NCBI GenBank assembly: GCA_026419785.1
Contig: JAODTK010005043.1
Span: forward strand, 186,001-250,000
DNA length: 64,000 nucleotides
Origin: Sclerodactyla briareus
Taxonomy: Eukaryota > Echinodermata > Holothuroidea > Dendrochirotida > Sclerodactylidae
Direction of reading: 5' to 3'
The translations under genes were made by a program, and so were the position numbers. Below, piece after piece: positions 1 through 10,950 of this stretch (position 1 is its first letter; each line of letters opens with the position of its first letter). The notes under the pieces were generated by a model that did not search any database, was not told where the DNA came from, and was given only the letters and a program-made list of their open reading frames with translations.

Positions 1-154
1 ATCAGCGAAACTCAGTGAAAATGGCGGCCGTCGGAGCGGTCGGGCGGCGCCCACTTTAGCCCATTCAAAGATTTTCATCAGACGATCATGTGTGCAAAGT
101 TTCAGTCAATAGGACTGTGTTAGAGGTTTTTTTTGCGTTAACACTAAAATATTA

Positions 155-198
155 GGCGGCGGTGGCGGTGGCGGCAGTGGTGGTGGCGGCGGCGGCGG
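155..198. repeat. GGC/GGT trinucleotide microsatellite
   Basis: Tandem ggc and ggt triplets with a few interruptions. The neighbouring reading frames are simple-sequence artefacts (poly-Ala/Thr on the minus strand), so no protein is called. Confidence 0.85.
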
Positions 199-199
199 A

Positions 200-1012
200 G
201 ACGACGCTGCCAAAACCATAATAACCCGCAGGTGGGGATATAATTAGGTCATCCTTCAACAAGGCCCTCAGGAATAAGCAATGAATACACCGGAACAACA
301 TGGCTTGCGTGCTATACAGTGTTTCCAATTCAACGTTCAACATGATATTACCCAATGAATAATAATAATAATTTTTCCATTGCTCTGATCCTTTTTTTAC
401 AACACTTAAACATGAAACAACATTCCAATACATTGCATGACTTACAGATATAAATAGCGGAAATGAATGCAGATGAATAGTCCGCAATGATAATAGTGGA
501 TGTGCATGAATCAGCAATGAGTGAATTTATGAAAACGCTCAGTTCCTCAAGTTATCTACACTTCCGTCCCTTTTGAAGAATATATGATTGGACGACTATA
601 TGGAATAAGACTTTTTATTTATTTTGTCAAAAATCCGGAATTGTTTTTTGCGTAAATGTAGTCATTTACATAGAGAAGAACAAAATGATACCAGTTCAGA
701 TCTGGATCACAAAACCAAAGCATGCATTTTATATAATTCATCTGAACCCTAGATTTGAATAAATTTCGTTCGATAGCTCACCAATACAACTACCTTTACT
801 GCATATCCAAAATAGGTGGTCATTATCCCATTGACCCTTATAACCAAAAGTACACTCAGCCTCGTCAACCACAATAATTTTTAGCAAAGAACCGAATTCG
901 TACTATCATGTGTTGGAGTAATTTACACTGATGTTCTTTAACATCTTTAATCCCTTCACATTAGACAAAATATGTGCCACCTCTAACTCCAGATTCTCAA
1001 GAAAGTTATCTC
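200..1012. other. No gene seen
   Basis: AT-rich sequence with a short AAT run near 361-374. No conserved protein segment, tRNA or recognisable repeat was found on either strand. Confidence 0.5.
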
Positions 1013-1013
1013 A

Positions 1014-1032
1014 CCCCCCCCCCACCCCCCCC
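1014..1032. repeat. C-tract
   Basis: Nearly pure C run interrupted by one A, directly beside the 3' end of the CR1-like LINE fragment that follows. It could be length-unstable in sequencing. Confidence 0.7.
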
Positions 1033-1035
1033 TTC

Positions 1036-1690
1036 GTTTAGTGTAATTTAGTTTAGTGAAAGAAGGTCAAGAAGAAACAATGAGAGACCCCGGAAGCCAC
1101 ATTTCACCCAATAGAGAAGAATAAACAGAGGCCAGAAGAATTTCAATTCGACACAATTCTTAAAAAAGAAATCAAGACTGTTCTTGACGCATTTCACACT
1201 CTTAGACAGAACAACATCTTCAGGAAGGTTTACGCTCGATAATACTTTCTGCAAGGAAGAAATATTTACGAATGTCCAATCTACAGCGTTTGCCCGAATG
1301 CTTGAGGTAATGCCCCCTACTGGTGGTAAACTTTGGGAAACTCAACGAAATGTGAGACACGAAAGGCCTCTAATTCCATGAACAAATTTGAAAAACCGAA
1401 TCAAATCCTTGAAGTTCGTCTCAGCTTCCTCGAAGTTAGACCGAGAAGCCATATTATTCTCGCAAGGTAAATCTCTTGAGACAGTGAATATATAGTGGCT
1501 CTCCACTTGACGTTTTCAATTACCTGCTTATCTTTCGGGAAATGAGGATTCCATACTTGCACAGATTACTCCAGGGTGAGGGTTTCACAGTTGCGTAAAC
1601 AACCCGACCAAACAATATTTTATCAAGAAAAACGGATGTGACGTATAATCAAGCAAAGAACCAATTACCTTACTCTCAGCTCAGCACACA
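1036..1690 (-). pseudogene. CR1-like LINE fragment, copy A (RT C-terminus and 3' end)
   Basis: The minus strand encodes, in several broken frames, the C-terminal part of a CR1-like non-LTR reverse transcriptase. Recognisable pieces in order are a degraded RLFKQLVRPHLEY-type block near 1610, VQVWNPHFPKDKQV-like sequence near 1530, the RLRRLGLTS-type block near 1430, and a terminal LPEDVVLSKSV..KNSLDFF segment near 1150-1230. The fragment finishes near 1036 with the AGTTTAGTGAA-type terminus (read on +) also found at copies E, F and G. It is 5'-truncated, with no endonuclease or RT catalytic core, so it is a dead insertion. Family assignment rests on these C-terminal motifs and the shared 3' end. 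Confidence 0.8.
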
Positions 1691-2455
1691 TGCTAGTGGG
1701 TTTCAAGCCATACCATCATTATGATATAAGTCACTGACATACTGACATTACGCACCAAATCAGTTCCTATAAAAGATAGTTCTTTGTCACTTTAGTGGAA
1801 AAACTGTTATCCAAATAGTTGATCCAATATTGGCATTCGGAACCTCAAAAAGTGAGGTCACTCCAGGCACAACAGCCAGTGTAAAACGAATGCGTTCTTA
1901 ACTTTCGTGAAATTTCTTCAGCTATGAAATCACAGCTGGAGAGGAAATCGCCGCCTACTTCTTTCAAGGAATATCCAACTAAAATGTTCCACTTAGTCGT
2001 CGATTGGTCCAACAGGCGCTCGACTCCAAACGAGGCTTTTCATTGACTTTTTTGACAAAAGTAGCAAACAGTACCATATCTAGTCCCCCATTCGGGGGTG
2101 ACATCAAATACTCCGTTTTATTTTATCGTTCTTCCCCTGAATGACAAATTAAAAATTTTTTTTTTTTTTTTGTTTCGATCGAGTTAGTTCTTTCAAGAAC
2201 AATTGGAGGGGTTAGGCAATGCAGAGATATTTTTTTTTTGCAGGACGAAGCCAAACTCTTAACAATGGTGATCCTCACGTACAAGGTCAAATTGCGACAA
2301 GACCAAGTATTTAAAATGTCTTTGGGCGTGAAAGTTTAGGAAGGTAAGTCATTGGAGTTCAACTTTCAGTGGGTCATACGTGATGGAAGTATTACGGTGA
2401 ACATTTGTACCTCCGCCAGTATCGACAAGATCGCCAATGGGGAATAGGCAGTTTG
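1691..2455. other. No gene seen
   Basis: Nondescript sequence with poly-T tracts near 2156-2171 and 2231-2240. No coding or repeat homology recognised. Confidence 0.45.
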
Positions 2456-2556
2456 TAGTCGAGGCCGCTGGCATCCGAGGCCAAGCGAGGCCGAGCCGCA
2501 CCCCTCGAGGCCAAGGCCGAGCCGCACCTCGAGGCCGAAGGCCGAGGCCCGGACAA
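2456..2556. repeat. GAGGCC-rich island, left
   Basis: About ten occurrences of GAGGCC/AGGCC within 100 bp, in longer units such as CGAGGCCAAG and CCGCACC.TCGAGGCC. Its right edge (gccgaggcccggacaataat) is a near-inverted copy of the left edge of the island at 4018. It is far more GC-rich than the flanking sequence. Confidence 0.8.
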
Positions 2557-3485
2557 TAATATTTCCAGCAGAAATTTGAATTACCAGTGTTTTAAAACAT
2601 AAATGATTGCGTTTGTCTTCCCATGGCTACAGTAGTCATTAGACTTTATATGGAGACAAAAAAGGAAGTTGAAGTACCAAAAATTAGGATGAACAAAACG
2701 AGTTAATAGAAACGAATGTGTTCTTGAAGTCAGTACACAGAATGAAAAAAATATGGAATGCAGTGTGAAAATGTTAAGCTTGGGAGTTTGCCCTATAAAG
2801 GTAACTTTAAATCAAATTACCATCACCCTAAATATACGGTTGTAGAGTGACCACGTTGGCATATTCCAGCCTACACGACTTTGTGACTCTGCATAAGTGC
2901 CACAAGTACTGGCTAGGGCCTCACCGCCCCAACGCCGAGGACAGTGCACTGATTCTAAGAACATCGAGTATTACAGCATCTTGAAGGAAGCCTTGGCAAA
3001 GTGCTGGGTTCAGAATTAGCTCCCCTCCCAATGGCTAAAAACCTCTTTCCACTGGCCGTACTAATAGTGGAAAGATAACATTACTTAGCCAGGGCATATA
3101 AAGCAGAAGTACTTGATTGGCCGCACCACCTGCTCCAAAAGTTATGGAATTTAATTAGTAGATTACCTGCCCATCCAATCAATTTGTGTTCGACACATAA
3201 TTTTTGAATTTATAAAAAAAGAACATTTAAATTCATCTTGCTAGGCAATAAGCAATACATTCACTCAATCAATCCCACACTTCAGTGACTCAAACCTAAC
3301 GACAAAATCAAACCAGAAAGCTAAGAGCTTAGTGATTCCTTGACGCCTTGAAGTTTGTGACCTCAGATGGCTTGGTCTGACCAAAGACATATGATCATGT
3401 ACTCATTATGGGACCCACATACCAAGTATGAAACTTAATCGTTCGACCAGAGTAGGTCGAGTTTATAGCGTTAACCAGCCATGGC
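2557..3485. other. Interior between the GAGGCC islands, no gene seen
   Basis: AT-rich sequence without conserved coding motifs. If the two islands are ends of one element, this would be its interior, continuing to 4017. Confidence 0.35.
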
Positions 3486-3489
3486 GTCT

Positions 3490-3622
3490 TACACACAAAA
3501 CGACACACACACACAAGCATCACACATACATACACACATACCCACAAACAGACACACACAGCCACACGCACGCACACACACACACGCACACACACCACAA
3601 ACAAAAACACACACACTGTCAG
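3490..3622. repeat. (CA)n imperfect microsatellite
   Basis: Degenerate CA/CACG/CATA repeat of about 130 bp. The reading frames across it on both strands (His/Thr-rich, Val/Cys-rich) are simple-sequence artefacts. Confidence 0.95.
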
Positions 3623-4017
3623 ACTGCATAGACTGTCATGACGCTTGCTTTGACTAAAATCAATCATAAATAAAGGAATAAAAAATAGTCGGTGTAAGGA
3701 ATACAGACTACAGTGTCAGTTGGCTAATTTGACAGATGATACTTAACAAGTGTTTAAATAACTTTCTGAATGAAAAGGATCTAGCAATGCAAGAAGCATT
3801 AACTTTCGCCTAGAACTGTGGCAAAGTTTGACCGCAAATATTTCAAATGTATTAGGTAGTATATGTATTTAAAATACATTCCACGATCTGCAGCACAGAC
3901 CACATTCTTTGTATTTTAATGGTCCATGCTTACGCACAGTTTATGCACTGGAGACGAAAATTTCACCTCGCATGATCTGTCAGGTCACGACGAGTTTAAT
4001 ACAGTTTAATAGAAAAT

Positions 4018-4120
4018 AAAAATTATTGTCGGCCTCGGCCCAAAAGCTGAGGCCGGAAGCTCCGAGGACGAGACCTGCAGGCCATTCCGAGGCCAGTAGC
4101 CGACCTAAAAATTTGGCCGA
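4018..4120. repeat. GAGGCC-rich island, right
   Basis: Repeated GAGGCC/GGCCTCGG words. The left edge (aaaattattgtcggcctcgg) is the approximate reverse complement of the right edge of the island at 2456-2556. The right side abuts an L1/Tx1-like RT fragment. Confidence 0.75.
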
Positions 4121-4620
4121 GGTTTTTTTTTCTCAACACTGGGAATAGGTGGGACTTTCGTAAAATTACCTTCAGGACCAGAACATTTACCGATTTCCGT
4201 CAGAACATCAGTTATTTTTTTCTGTGAAAGATCAGAATCGTCAAAAATGTTGTAATTATCAGCATAAAGGAACACTTTTACACTATCAGTGAAGATTGGA
4301 TAACTATCCTCACGCAACTGTGTCTTTTTGCTAACAACCTCTTCACATAATAGAAACAGATAAGGACTTGCAAGACAACAATGGCGCTCCATTCGAAGAG
4401 TTAAAAAATCGCGACGAGACTCCGTAATTCATAACACGAGCAGTCGGATGTGAGTATATAAAGTTTTAATCCCTGTAAACGTCATCTCAAAGATTTAAGA
4501 AAATTTAAACGTGATACAAGTTTTGCCAGTTGCCCCACTGCAAAGCCTTCTCGAAATTGACAATTGAATTTTTCCGAGAACATGTCTCTTCATGGCATTA
4601 CTGATTAATAGTATCTGAAA
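4121..4620 (-). pseudogene. L1/Tx1-like reverse transcriptase fragment
   Basis: In more than one minus-strand frame the region encodes the middle of an L1/Tx1-type RT. In order from the 5' side there is a degraded FEKAFDS-like block near 4540, YSHPTARVMNYGVSS near 4440, ASPYLFLLCEEV near 4350 (the G-x-P-LSP-LF region), FLYADN near 4260, and KCSGPEGNFTKV near 4180. The family's YADD active site reads YADN here, so the catalytic pair is broken. Upstream endonuclease and downstream C-terminal parts are absent. The fragment stops at a GAGGCC island. It differs in type from the CR1-like and L2-like fragments elsewhere in the window. Confidence 0.7.
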
Positions 4621-4639
4621 TGTGCGGATATTCTCACAT

Positions 4640-5905
4640 TATATAAATTAGACGTTCAAAAAAAAACTGTTTGATCAGAATGAATGATAACTGGTAATAC
4701 TTTTCTTTTCTCCTGCAGCGATGCTACTGGCAGCAATTTTGTAGTCAACGTTTGATAAAGAATAGGGCGCCAGCAGTTACCAATTTTTCAAATCCTTACC
4801 GGTTTTTGTTGGAAGTAATGTAATACCGTCCTTGTTTGTTCATGTAGGATATACTGTTTATATTTAGGTTGTAGAATTACCAAAATTCTTTGTTTAATAT
4901 TTCTATGAGGACTACATTAGGGCATTTGACTAATGGCGTTGCAAGATTTAAGAAATACTGTGTATTACGCTCGCCGTATTTTACCCACCTAGCCATAGAG
5001 TGAATAATTAGCCATCAATTTGTCTTTCGTTGATCTGTTCAAGTTTTGTTCCGTTTGTTAATATTTATGTTTTGACTTCAAAAGTGTGGTTTCATTTTCA
5101 CTATATCTACTCTTCTTGAACAACAAAAAATCATGAATGGGACCTTCAAATCTCCCAGAAGTTGTTAGGGTTCCATACTTTCATAATGACTAGAGAAACA
5201 TTTCTGAATCTCTTGAAAACGAAAAGTTCATTTTCCGATAGCTTTGCTCCTTTCAAAAAGCGATGTACGGACACACTGCTATTATACGTCTAAAACACCA
5301 CCCTCCAGTGATATTTGGAAACCTTAACCAGGTGAAGAAACTTTTCGAAGGATACTGTTCTCCGAAATATCAACTAATCTAAACCTATCATGCACTCCCA
5401 GGGTACCTCTCGCCCTAAAATGTGTTCGCCTTTAGCTGTTTGAAATATTAATATCAAAACAAGGTGGTAATCTCCTCCGCAAATCACATTTAAGCAAGTG
5501 AAATTCAATTTTGACACACTATATAAATCGCGAGAGAAAACAGGATCACCTCGATATGGCGCATGATTATTTACAATGATATAGAGCAAGTAATGTATTT
5601 CAACGTCGACAATACAAAAAACGGTAGTTAAGTCAGTTGAAGTTTTCATTGTGTTTTTAACGTTGATGAGGTGTTTACAGCAATTTCAAGCACATCCCTC
5701 AAATTCTCGACGAACCTTTCATACGAAATTATTTTAACCACCCACCCCCATTTTGTTTTTCCTGGTAGCATGAGTTTCTTGAATTGAACAATGTCGAATG
5801 TTTATTATATGAAACTCATGCAAGAAACTGTAAGCCTATTAGCGATATCATTTAATTCTCGGGCGTTAAACGAACAACTGAGATAAGATCGAGCTGGTCA
5901 AAATA
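4640..5905. other. No gene seen
   Basis: AT-rich, non-coding in appearance. An 11-bp inverted repeat with a 32-nt loop lies at 5768-5821 but is within chance expectation for a window of this size. Confidence 0.45.
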
Positions 5906-5907
5906 AA

Positions 5908-5986
5908 GGGGAAATAATAATAATAATAAAATAATAATAATAATAATAATATAATAATAATAATAATAATAATAATACATATTATG

Positions 5987-6022
<36 letters not shown>
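5908..6022. repeat. (AAT)n microsatellite, probable SINE tail
   Basis: About 115 bp of AAT triplets with small interruptions. Read on the minus strand it is an (ATT)n tail directly after tatataaaagtactag, which resembles the 3' tail of the SINE at 9296-9590. Confidence 0.9.
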
Positions 6023-6023
<1 letters not shown>

Positions 6024-6415
6024 AGTACTTTTATATACTCCCAGGTTAGCTGACCTTATTGGTTGGCTTGAGATGGCAGACAATACGAATGGAAGCACGC
6101 AGGACCATATGAATGTATGGGATGACTCCACCAACGAACTGTCGTACACAGAACTGAAACGTGTGGAGGGGGTCCCCATCACCCCTTCTTCTCTTGGTCT
6201 CCTCAGATCCCTCGGTTCGTCAAACTGCCCTTCCCGAGAGAGCCTGTCGTTGGGCACTATTCCGACCCCTTCCCCCAGCCCCCCCCCCCCCACTGGTTCA
6301 CATATTACAGTGGTTGGCCCTGTTCAGGACGCATGTTATGTAGTGTCTCAAACTTCTTTACGGCTGAACGACAAAGCCGCGGCTGTTGTTAAACCAACCA
6401 CTCGGCCAACATAAG
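6023..6415 (-). mobile_element. tRNA-derived SINE, Leu/Ser-type head, minus strand
   Basis: The minus strand begins with a box A match TGGCCGAGTGGTT (6396-6408), which is the D-arm signature of Leu/Ser tRNAs. A degraded box B (GTTTGAGAC, 6345-6353) lies about 45 nt further in. An untranslatable body follows and then a tail tataaaagtactag running into (ATT)n at 5908-6022. Box order, spacing and tail fit a tRNA-derived SINE transcribed by RNA polymerase III. Box B has lost the canonical GGTTCGA, so the copy is probably inactive. Open frames over this stretch are chance. No target duplication was identified. Confidence 0.6.
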
Positions 6416-6825
6416 CCAGGGCACCTGTATTTTTTTCCTCCAAATCTAGCTTCGCCGTAATAAGCCACTTCGTGGTTGTAGTGCACCATGCTCACCACTG
6501 AACAGTTTCGTGGAATAGACAGACCCCACCCCCCACCCCATAGTGATATCGTTAAAGCTTGTTTTTAATCTGTCACCACTATTTGAAACGCAACTAATTC
6601 ATCCATGTTTTCGATGTATTATTGATACCTATATGGGGGGAAATTTTAAAGTTCTGTGTTGGCAGGATTTGTAACTTTCGGCAGGGGAGTTTCGAAGTAT
6701 CGTTTTGCACACTGTACGTTCAAAGCCGAACTGCATTGTTTTTCTCGTGACCTTTGACACAATATCATTATCATCTCTTGAAACTATAACCACGAGCAGG
6801 CTTATTGCGGTGGGCGAGGCTGGAG

Positions 6826-7734
6826 TTACCTGAAACAACGAAAAATAGTCTTCCGGCCGAACTCCCTCCTGAAATTCTGATTGTGCAATATATAGAATGG
6901 GTTGAATGTCGAAAAGGCTGGCGCTAGGACGCTAGTCCGTCCGACAGGGCTATCGGCGTGTATTTGTGAAGTGCCTATATGTAAGCGAAATTTGAAAACC
7001 ACAGACCATGAAGAAACAAACGCCAGAAGGGTCATCCTCGTAAGGGCCAGCTCTTCTTTAGAGAACCCCGTGGCGACCGGACGTCGGGCTGCCGCCGGCT
7101 CTACAAATCGTGCCTGTCGTACGCGGTTCCTGACGGAACGAATCTTCTTGAAGTGAGTATGTAGAATACCGGCGTGATAAGACCACAGGAAACGACAGTG
7201 TTCAAGGACAGTAGTGTCGAGTACCACCATCCGGATTCGGTGGTCTCAACCATTGCGCACCTACCCACTCTGGCACATAGTCGATCCTCCCGAACCCCAG
7301 TGACGGTAGGATCATCAGCGACACTGGGAGTCCCCATAGGGAGGCGATGATGAGGGCCATCTTGTGTTTACCCCAGCACCTCCTGTACAGGTCTCGATTC
7401 TTGGTAATGATGAAGTATCGGTAAAAGAGATAACTGGAAGGTGATTCACGGAGATGAGAACGGCCAGGAAAAGGAGATAAGACTGGTGTCTTACAGAGAT
7501 GACATGGTCCCGGTTGGCTTCCCCTATCACGGTCCGTGATAGATTCACGACAAGGCCGAAGAGAAGAGGAAGATGTCAGACAGGGACAAACTCACTAGAA
7601 GGACATTACCTGAGGTGCGCAACTTTTTGGTAGATAAGGATAGTCTGTATCGTTAACAGGTTCCCCAAGACTCCGACAACAGTCGCGACGAATACCGATC
7701 CAAGGAGAAGTATCGCAGACGTGGTCACCATCAT
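6826..7734 (-). pseudogene. Class A GPCR, melatonin/moody-like, frame-disrupted
   Basis: The minus strand encodes all seven transmembrane segments of a rhodopsin-family receptor, spread over three frames. TM1 with GVLGNLLTI follows ATG at 7734. TM2 has LSLSDIFLF (about 7570-7590). TM3 is FLAVLISVNHLPVISF, followed by YRYFIITK (about 7401-7428) where the family has D/E/N-RY. TM4 is MALIIASLWGLPVSLM then LGFGRIDYVPE. TM5 is STLLSLNTVVSCGLITPVFYIL. ICL3 leads to ELALTRMTLL in TM6. TM7 is FSTFNPFYILHNQNFRREF (about 6860-6905). The R-Y-x-x-I-T-K block and the NQNFRREF end recall melatonin receptors and the moody-like orphan group; this assignment is inference. At least six single-base frame changes are needed, yet no in-frame stop lies inside the conserved pieces. 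It is therefore a recent pseudogene or a real single-exon gene spoiled by sequencing indels. It ends at a stop overlapping a GTAACT that could also be a splice donor. No regulatory site was recognised. Confidence 0.8.
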
Positions 7735-7949
7735 GGAGTCGCTCTCGCCTCCTGTTTTATACGAATATGGTGGCAGTTCAACTCGTGAACTTCAATCGTG
7801 TTCGTGTCGGTGTAGCATTCTTCCATCGATTTTGCGTGAAGGTGTAATATTCTTCCATGATAGCTGTTCCTCCGTCCGACTGTTGCTTCGGGTGAAACAC
7901 TGATCATCGACAAGTAACTACCAAACTTACAACGGAATGTGAACACATT

Positions 7950-9290
7950 GACAGCTAACCCTACAATGGGACGATACTAGCGCTCAACAGAAAAAGTAAA
8001 TTATTATTCATTTACGGCAGAATGTGACCCTACAGCTCATCATCCGCGATTATCCGACTCTTATCGTAGCTGCGGCCTGAATGAACGTAACTTCTCCTTG
8101 TTGTAGAACAAAAAATGTTTCAATGCGGTGGACTGATGTGACTACACATGCAGAACCGGTGGTAGCATCAGAACAATAGCAAAACGTTCACTAGAGATTT
8201 AATTAAATGGACGTCCAGATTTAGGGCATGCAGAATCAATTCTGATGAAGTTTGCATTTCCCCCATTCGGCGAAGGGAACAGAAATACAAATCACTATCG
8301 TCTCTAAAACGAGGAGGAGACCGAAGAGTGATGTCTTGCGAAAAAGAGTGAAGTCGCTTCTAATGATCCCAGTTAGAATTCCTTCGATTTTTCTCACACA
8401 ACCCAAGTTACTGAACAGATTCCAACGAACAGTTTAACGACGCATTTTTTCTCCCATCGTTCGCTCAAAATTCCATCGACTCTTGAGTAGCAAACCGTAC
8501 AGTCGTCTTATCTGGGCATCGTAGCACATGTTCCTTCAAGTCACGATAGTTGAGCACTTTCGCTCGATTTTCCCGGAATATCCTTACGTTCTCGTAAGGC
8601 TAATTGGATGGAAAAATTAACTATTCACGCAGTAAATTCAGTTAGAATTACGTTTCTAGGTCCGAAATACAGGTCGCGCATCGATCAACCCCCCGAACGA
8701 CTGTGGCCCGCAACCACGAGTCGGCAGGCACGTAACGCAGGCTGCGAGAAGATAGTTCCAATTCACGCTTTGCGTTTGCTAAAGAAATATCTCCGTTTCT
8801 CAATTCTTGTCATGGATAAGAGAGATGATATATAAATATTCAAGTGGACATGCGGAAGCTTTGCCTGATCGCAATTAGACTGTAATTAGGTTGGATTTCA
8901 ATGTTTGTTGATACTATTGTTAGGTGACAACTCTTGTTTCTACCCATTCTCGCTGTACTTTAATGGTATACATCCAGTTTTAACCATTGTCAGCGCTCTG
9001 CCTCATGAGGACTAGATGGGAGAAAAATGGTATCATCCAGGTATCGCCAGTAATAATTATAAGTTTCATACCTTGTGGGCTTGGCGGTGACGTCACATAC
9101 GCGGCAGCAATGAGCCACGCCCATCATCCAGGGCGTTTCCCTAGAAAATCTTACCAGTAAGGACAAAAACAGCGTGCTGCTCCGTGCAGGGAACAGACTG
9201 CTGTTATGAGGTATGAATCGTAGTCCTACTATACGCACGGCATATCGTTCACTTTCCATAGGGATACTAATGACGACCATCATCGTTTAA
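7950..9290. other. No gene seen
   Basis: Upstream side of the GPCR. Short frames only, with no conserved domain, TATA/initiator combination or repeat recognised. Confidence 0.45.
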
Positions 9291-9295
9291 GGGGA

Positions 9296-9590
9296 GATCT
9301 GATCACCTCAATCGGTAGAGCTTCAGACTGTTGATCGGAAGGTGTGAGTTCGAATCACAGCCAATCAACTTTTTCCGTGGTATCCTTGGGCGAGACAATT
9401 CATCCCATTTCTTCGCTCCGCCCAGTTGTTAAATGAGGACTTGTGGGGAACTTGAGCGCAGTATTAGTGCTGCCAAACCTCTCCGCAGTGCGTATCAATT
9501 CCTATGAACAGGGTAATATCTGTAATGCGCTTGGAGTCTTACGGTGGAAAAGCGCTATATAAGTACCAAGATATTATTAGATATTATATA
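9296..9590 (+). mobile_element. tRNA-derived SINE, Asn(GTT)-like head
   Basis: The 5' part folds like a tRNA: box A CTCAATCGGTAGAGC (9307-9321), an anticodon stem with one mismatch around loop CTGTTGA (anticodon GTT at 9330-9332), and box B GAGTTCGAATC (9346-9356). The acceptor stem does not close, so this is a SINE head rather than a working tRNA gene. The body contains TTGGGCGAGACAATTCATCCC, and the tail reads AGCGCTATATAAGTACCAAG then ATTATTAG, a 3' end common in invertebrate tRNA-SINEs. Its mobility would depend on a partner LINE, which cannot be identified here. Confidence 0.75.
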
Positions 9591-9603
9591 ATTGGTTGGC
9601 AAT

Positions 9604-9622
9604 GGGGGGGGGGGGGGGGGGA
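9604..9622. repeat. G-tract
   Basis: A long mononucleotide G run just downstream of the SINE. GT/GC alternation follows near 9686-9712. Confidence 0.85.
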
Positions 9623-9934
9623 CTAGTTTGCATTCTCTTTTTTATCACGTCATAGTCAGAATATTCTTTGCCGTCATAACAGAGTGTGTATGTGTATGTG
9701 CGCGCGCGCATTTGTTAGTGTTTGTATCAGTACGTCACATTAATGTCTCCATCGAAAAATAAATATAAAATATGGTGTGTGCTGCGTTTTATTGGCCAAA
9801 ATAGTTTATAAATAATGCATTGGTCAGAAAACCGCACTAAATATTCTAGAAAAGCCATCAAAGGGCAGGCAGCGCGTTTCTTACATTGCACGCGCTAACA
9901 AACGTCGCGCCAAAACCTTAGTAGTAGTAGTACG

Positions 9935-10175
9935 TTGAGTCTCGTCTATCTGACATGCTCAGTGATCAATCTCCGCCACGTATCACGATCTTGCGCAAGG
10001 TCTATTGCTTCCTCAAAACTGTTAATGTTGATGTCCTGGAATAGCGATTTGATTTTTCCGAGGTCTCCCACCTGGCTTAGTAGTATGTCTCAATGGTTCT
10101 CTCAGAGCGATCTTCGCTGAGCTTCTTCCTGGAGTCTCGCGACGTGACCGAAAAATCTCAAACGTCTATGTGCCT
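9935..10175 (-). pseudogene. LINE RT C-terminal tail fragment (RTE/BovB-like type)
   Basis: Minus-strand reading gives RRLRFFGHVARLQEEAQRRSL (about 10100-10165), a G-R-P-R-K stretch in a shifted frame, then SFEEAIDLAQDRDTWRRLI (about 9975-10020). The order FGHV..R - GRPRK.W - A.DRD.WR is the C-terminal tail common to RTE-like and related non-LTR reverse transcriptases. The catalytic RT domain is missing and at least one stop plus a frameshift lie between the blocks, so it is a 5'-truncated relic. It lies about 200 bp upstream of the hAT element and is not part of it. Confidence 0.65.
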
Positions 10176-10355
10176 ACTACGGACCAACAGGGTTTGATCG
10201 GTCCACATCAAAACCTTGCTTTAGAGAACAGACGCGTGAGTGTGCATTGACGCGTGAGTGTGCATTGTTTCTGTACAGATTTCCGTAGCTACTTAGACGC
10301 GTGCGCAAAAATCGGAACCACCGTACTCTTCGCGTCAGTGCTTGATTTCGCGCGG

Positions 10356-10363
10356 GCTGTGTT
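10356..10363. repeat. Target site duplication, left (8 bp)
   Basis: GCTGTGTT immediately before the element start CAGTGGCGTAGC. It is identical to 12457-12464. Eight-base duplications are characteristic of hAT insertions. Confidence 0.85.
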
Positions 10364-10455
10364 CAGTGGCGTAGCAAGGATTTTTCCAGTGGGGGGGCGC
10401 TGGGGGGCTGAAATTTTTTGTGGGGGGGGGGGGCGCCAATGTGACTATCTAATCG

Positions 10456-10555
10456 GAGCGCCACCATGGTTGCGCGGATGCGTAAAGAAAATTTGGCAAA
10501 ATGCAGGCCCCCTAGATGGCAGGAAATGGCACTTCCCTGTCCTATTCTAAGGAGT
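10456..10555 (+). repeat. GCGGAGCGCCA module, copy 1
   Basis: Starts CGGAGCGCCACCATGGTTGC, passes through AAAGAAAATTTGG and CCCCCTAGATGGCAGGAAATG, and ends near CACTTCC. It is related to modules at 10846, 11279, 20753, 49190 (reverse) and 51995 (reverse). Confidence 0.7.
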
Positions 10556-10845
10556 TCACTCCGTGGCATGCCAACCTTTTGTTGTAGAGTTGACATCAAA
10601 ATGGCGGGCTTGGCATGTTATAAGAATAAAATTTCCCGAATCTCAAAAGTTGCCTAAATTTTATTGCAATCATGTACAAGTAGAAGCCTACTGCTCACGA
10701 AACTAGATCTAACTATTGCCGCGCCGAGCGCGCATTTTTTCCAACATTTTTGGAGCATTCAAGAAAAAATTTGGGCACTTTTGGTGAATATTTTGGGTAA
10801 TCCTTTCTATTTTGCTTCATCCCGGCCCGAATTTCTCCTACATTC

Positions 10846-10950
10846 GTTGCCCGAAATATGGTCACCACGAGTTGACGCCCAGCGTACAAGGAAAATTTTC
10901 GTTTCACAAACCCTCCAGATGACCGAAACGGCACTTCCTGAGTGTTCTGA
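10846..10950 (+). repeat. GCGGAGCGCCA module, copy 2 (diverged)
   Basis: Shares the core GTACAAGGAAAATTTTCGTTT, then ACCCTCCAGATGACCG and ACGGCACTTCC with the other modules. Its 5' part is diverged. Confidence 0.6.

Noticed and set aside
5768-5821. 11-bp perfect inverted repeat (gcatgagtttc) as a MITE or regulatory hairpin
   Set aside because: About one such hairpin is expected by chance in 64 kb, and no flanking duplication is visible.
6073-6414. 113-codon plus-strand frame as a possible gene
   Set aside because: It overlaps a minus-strand SINE with box A and an (ATT)n tail, and the protein is Pro/Ser-rich with no domain.
9301-9370. Functional tRNA-Asn(GTT) gene
   Set aside because: Box A, box B and the anticodon arm are good, but the acceptor stem does not pair and the sequence continues into a SINE body and tail.
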